Assembly: GCA_963771295.1 (NCBI GenBank)
Contig: CAVYTB010000013.1
Location: forward strand, 1-64,000
Direction: 5' to 3'
DNA: 64,000 nt
Source: Acidiferrum sp963771295
GTDB taxonomy: Bacteria > Acidobacteriota > Terriglobia > Acidiferrales > UBA7541
Shown: positions 63,667 to 64,000 of the stretch, piece by piece
Position numbering within the stretch: position 1 is the stretch's first letter
Layout: the number at the start of each line of letters is the position of its first letter
The notes under the pieces: model-generated
Seen by the model: only the letters and a program-made list of their open reading frames with translations
The model's database searches: none
Told to the model about the DNA's origin: nothing
Made by a program: the position numbers and the translations under genes

Positions 63667-64000
63667 CTAGAGGGCTGGAGTCCAGCCTTCACCCGGGTTG
63701 TATTCCGTCATGGAAGCGCTCTGGGAAGTGGTTTGCTCTCCCAAATCCTTTTGGTAAACGACGCCATCTTTGCCGACGATGAAGGTCATGATGCCGGTGT
63801 CGCGGTATTGCGCCGGATAAGCCAGAATGGCGAAGCCGCCGGTCATCTTTCCATCAACGATGTAGTCTATAGCGCCGCCCTTTGCAGCAGATCCCTGCTC
63901 GGTGAGGATGCGGAAAAAGTAGCCGTTGAAGGGCTGAGGCTTTTCGCCTGCGCTGGTGTAACCGAGTGCTTTTGCGAAGTCACCAACAGGGCCAAGAGGA
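63667..64000 (-). CDS. DUF2950-like secreted protein, C-terminal part (gene runs off the window)
   Basis: Reading the minus strand from the right edge gives 110 codons to a TAG at 63667-63669, open throughout. The segments KPQPFNGYFFRILTEQGSAA, DYIVDGKMTGGFAILAYPAQ and GIMTFIVGKDGVVYQKDLG match from memory the conserved end of DUF2950 proteins, usually secreted and ~250-350 residues long. The N-terminal part lies outside the window. Function of the family is unknown. Confidence 0.75.
   Translation of the reverse strand, partial: PLGPVGDFAKALGYTSAGEKPQPFNGYFFRILTEQGSAAKGGAIDYIVDGKMTGGFAILAYPAQYRDTGIMTFIVGKDGVVYQKDLGEQTTSQSASMTEYNPGEGWTPAL

Noticed and set aside
1..64000. CRISPR array, rRNA or tRNA genes, riboswitches
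   Set aside because: No regularly spaced repeats, no tRNA-like cloverleaf and no recognised aptamer were noticed on reading; no computational scan was possible.

Overview
The window looks like a chromosomal piece of a soil-type Acidobacteriota genome. The indicators are two large orphan FtsX/MacB-type permeases (one with a PadR regulator), a VWFA-related fragment, serine/threonine kinases carrying a C-terminal beta-propeller, a DUF2950-type gene at the right edge, and promoters that appear to drive near-leaderless messages. No rRNA, tRNA or CRISPR array was seen. The assignment rests on gene content recognised from memory, not on a search.

Layout. 0-13.2 kb is an accessory, partly decayed zone. 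It holds a 119-bp mini-element resembling an IS110 leader, an NmrA-type reductase, a PadR/permease pair, a headless VWFA-type gene, a SagB-type fragment, a second permease, nicotinate phosphoribosyltransferase, and a frameshifted IS110 element abutting a truncated kinase. 13.4-14.8 kb holds a type IV pilin, a SnoaL-like protein and a small membrane protein. 14.9-30.2 kb is the most unusual part: five large genes (592 to 1489 codons) on the minus strand, packed with 2-nt to 32-nt junctions. They encode a trypsin-like protease, a DUF6603-like beta-rich protein and three giant proteins I cannot assign. 30.6-33.3 kb is a kinase/beta-propeller sensor behind a clear -35/-10 promoter that sits next to an IS-end remnant.

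33.4-41.1 kb holds a small coupled membrane ORF, a truncated membrane protein and a truncated GT2 glycosyltransferase that meet at one breakpoint, a TPR protein, a receiver-PP2C phosphatase, an ECF sigma factor, a DoxX-like protein and a receiver-like protein lacking its phospho-acceptor Asp. 41.3-51.6 kb is a beta-glucan/beta-mannan sugar locus: cellobiose 2-epimerase, GH130 phosphorylase, aldo/keto reductase, GH94 phosphorylase, GH9 endoglucanase and a sodium:solute symporter. Most of it is bracketed by two copies of a 30-bp repeat. 53.4-59.3 kb is a complete RND efflux operon (adaptor, pump, outer-membrane factor). 59.5-64 kb holds a secreted protein, a Crp/Fnr regulator, a single receiver, a sulfatase and the 3' end of a DUF2950-type gene.

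How the genes may work together. In the sugar locus, GH9 would cut glucan outside the cytoplasm and the symporter would import products. Disaccharides would then be split phosphorolytically, either by GH94 directly or by epimerase followed by GH130. In the five-gene block, the tight overlaps imply one transcript and coupled translation, so the proteins probably act together. The protease suggests a processing step, but the function is unknown.
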